The notes below the pieces were generated by a model. The model had not been told where the DNA came from, did no database searches, and saw only the letters and a list, made by a program, of their open reading frames with translations. Shown one piece after another: positions 5,485 to 5,805 of a stretch of 5,805 nt of DNA (position 1 is its first letter; each line of letters starts with the position of its first letter). A program made the translations under genes and the position numbers. Source of the DNA: an uncultured Campylobacter sp. (GTDB lineage: Bacteria > Campylobacterota > Campylobacteria > Campylobacterales > Campylobacteraceae); assembly GCF_938041645.1 (NCBI RefSeq), contig NZ_CALIST010000046.1:1-5805 (forward strand), read 5' to 3'.

Positions 5485-5805
5485 ACTAAGCTTCGGCGTA
5501 GCGTACGCAAGCGCGATAATTTCGGGCGAGCCGGCGGAGCTTTACAAAAAACTCGCCGCTTGCTTGGACGGAATTTCCGAAGTAAGCTTAGGCGGAGATT
5601 CCGATCTCGCTTGCGATGCAAGTCAAAATTTTACGTATGATTTCGCGTTAAATTCTACGCAAGATTTTACAGATATTCCGGACTGCAAGCAGAATTCTAT
5701 AAATCCCGCAAATTTTGCAGCGTGTGAAAATAGAGCTTTACAAAAAAGCTCCGGAGAAAATTTAAAAATTTCTGCTCATGCCCGCTTAAAAGATGAAATT
5801 TTAGC
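5474..5805 (+). CDS. Partial unidentified protein with early low-complexity segment, truncated by window end
   Basis: The frame is open from TTG 5474 to the end of the window, 110 codons with no stop, and it overlaps the previous gene by 11 bases. The first 40 residues (starting MQNKLSFGVAYASAI, with the TTG read as Met) look like an ordinary folded N-terminus: strand, turn, then a helix ELYKKLAACL. From about residue 44 the protein becomes polar and low in complexity, rich in N, S, D, Q and E, coded by AAATTTT-type words as in the insertions of the ApeO-like gene. I do not recognise it. A ketosynthase-like or chain-length-factor N-terminus is possible, because APE clusters need one and other ketosynthases here begin with a similar strand-loop-helix, but no motif proves it. 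Everything diagnostic lies beyond the edge. That it is a gene is fairly likely; its function is unknown. Confidence 0.6.
   Translation, partial: MQNKLSFGVAYASAIISGEPAELYKKLAACLDGISEVSLGGDSDLACDASQNFTYDFALNSTQDFTDIPDCKQNSINPANFAACENRALQKSSGENLKISAHARLKDEIL
5626..5801 (+). repeat. AAATTTT-word cluster inside the truncated last gene
   Basis: Copies of AAATTT or close variants lie at 5626, 5650 (AAATTC), 5662 (AGATTT), 5692 (GAATTC), 5710 and 5758, all in one codon phase and read mostly as xNF/xNS/xDF. Two more at 5766 and 5796 shift phase, the last reading DEIL as in the ketosynthase array. Spacings among the first six are 24, 12, 30, 18 and 48, all multiples of six. The copies are looser than those at 2299-2554 and some are degenerate, so this is a cluster rather than a clean array. 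Confidence 0.45.

Overview
The window is part of an aryl polyene (APE)-type polyketide biosynthesis operon. All seven supported genes, plus a partial eighth, lie on the + strand. The order phosphopantetheinyl transferase, DUF3261-like lipoprotein, ketosynthase, hotdog dehydratase, ketoreductase, ketosynthase matches, from memory, the lipoprotein-apeO-apeP-apeQ-apeR end of proteobacterial APE clusters such as that of Escherichia coli. The source is probably an epsilonproteobacterium, most likely a relatively GC-rich Campylobacter. This is inferred from the very frequent AAATTTTA word in a sequence of roughly balanced base composition, the T-rich promoter-like stretch with a TATAAA box, and codon use (AAA, TTA and ATA beside GCG and CGC). 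No species marker is present.

Layout: bases 1-252 hold no gene I can support, apart from a promoter-like AT-rich segment just before the first gene. A Sfp-type phosphopantetheinyl transferase (253-795) is followed by an outer-membrane-type lipoprotein with a TTG start (792-1208). Next come an enlarged ApeO-like ketosynthase (1189-2676), an ApeP-like dehydratase (2673-3101), an ApeQ/FabG-like ketoreductase (3094-3828) and an ApeR-like ketosynthase (3822-5051). After a gap of only 10 bases, behind a near-perfect Shine-Dalgarno sequence, lies a small secreted protein of the family often mislabelled 'excinuclease' (5062-5484). A TTG-started gene (5474 onward) runs off the right edge. Neighbours overlap by 4 to 20 bases and I see no terminator, so this looks like one transcript with translational coupling.

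How the genes fit together: the transferase would load phosphopantetheine onto APE acyl carrier proteins encoded elsewhere. The two ketosynthases extend the chain, the ketoreductase and dehydratase process each extension into a conjugated double bond, and the lipoprotein probably helps in envelope handling of the pigment lipid. Carrier proteins, the aryl starter enzymes, the partner dehydratase (ApeI) and the chain-length partner (ApeC) are not in the window, although the truncated last gene could be one of the missing parts.

The most unusual signal is a repetitive DNA element built on GAAATTTTA/GATAAAATTTT. It sits inside protein-coding sequence at three places: twice inside the first ketosynthase, enlarging it to 495 residues from the roughly 400 usual for the family, and once in the truncated last gene. 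In the ketosynthase C-terminal insert it recurs at a strict 24-base (8-codon) spacing over five successive copies. It is translated in different codon phases in different places, which suggests that the DNA word rather than the peptide is what spreads.
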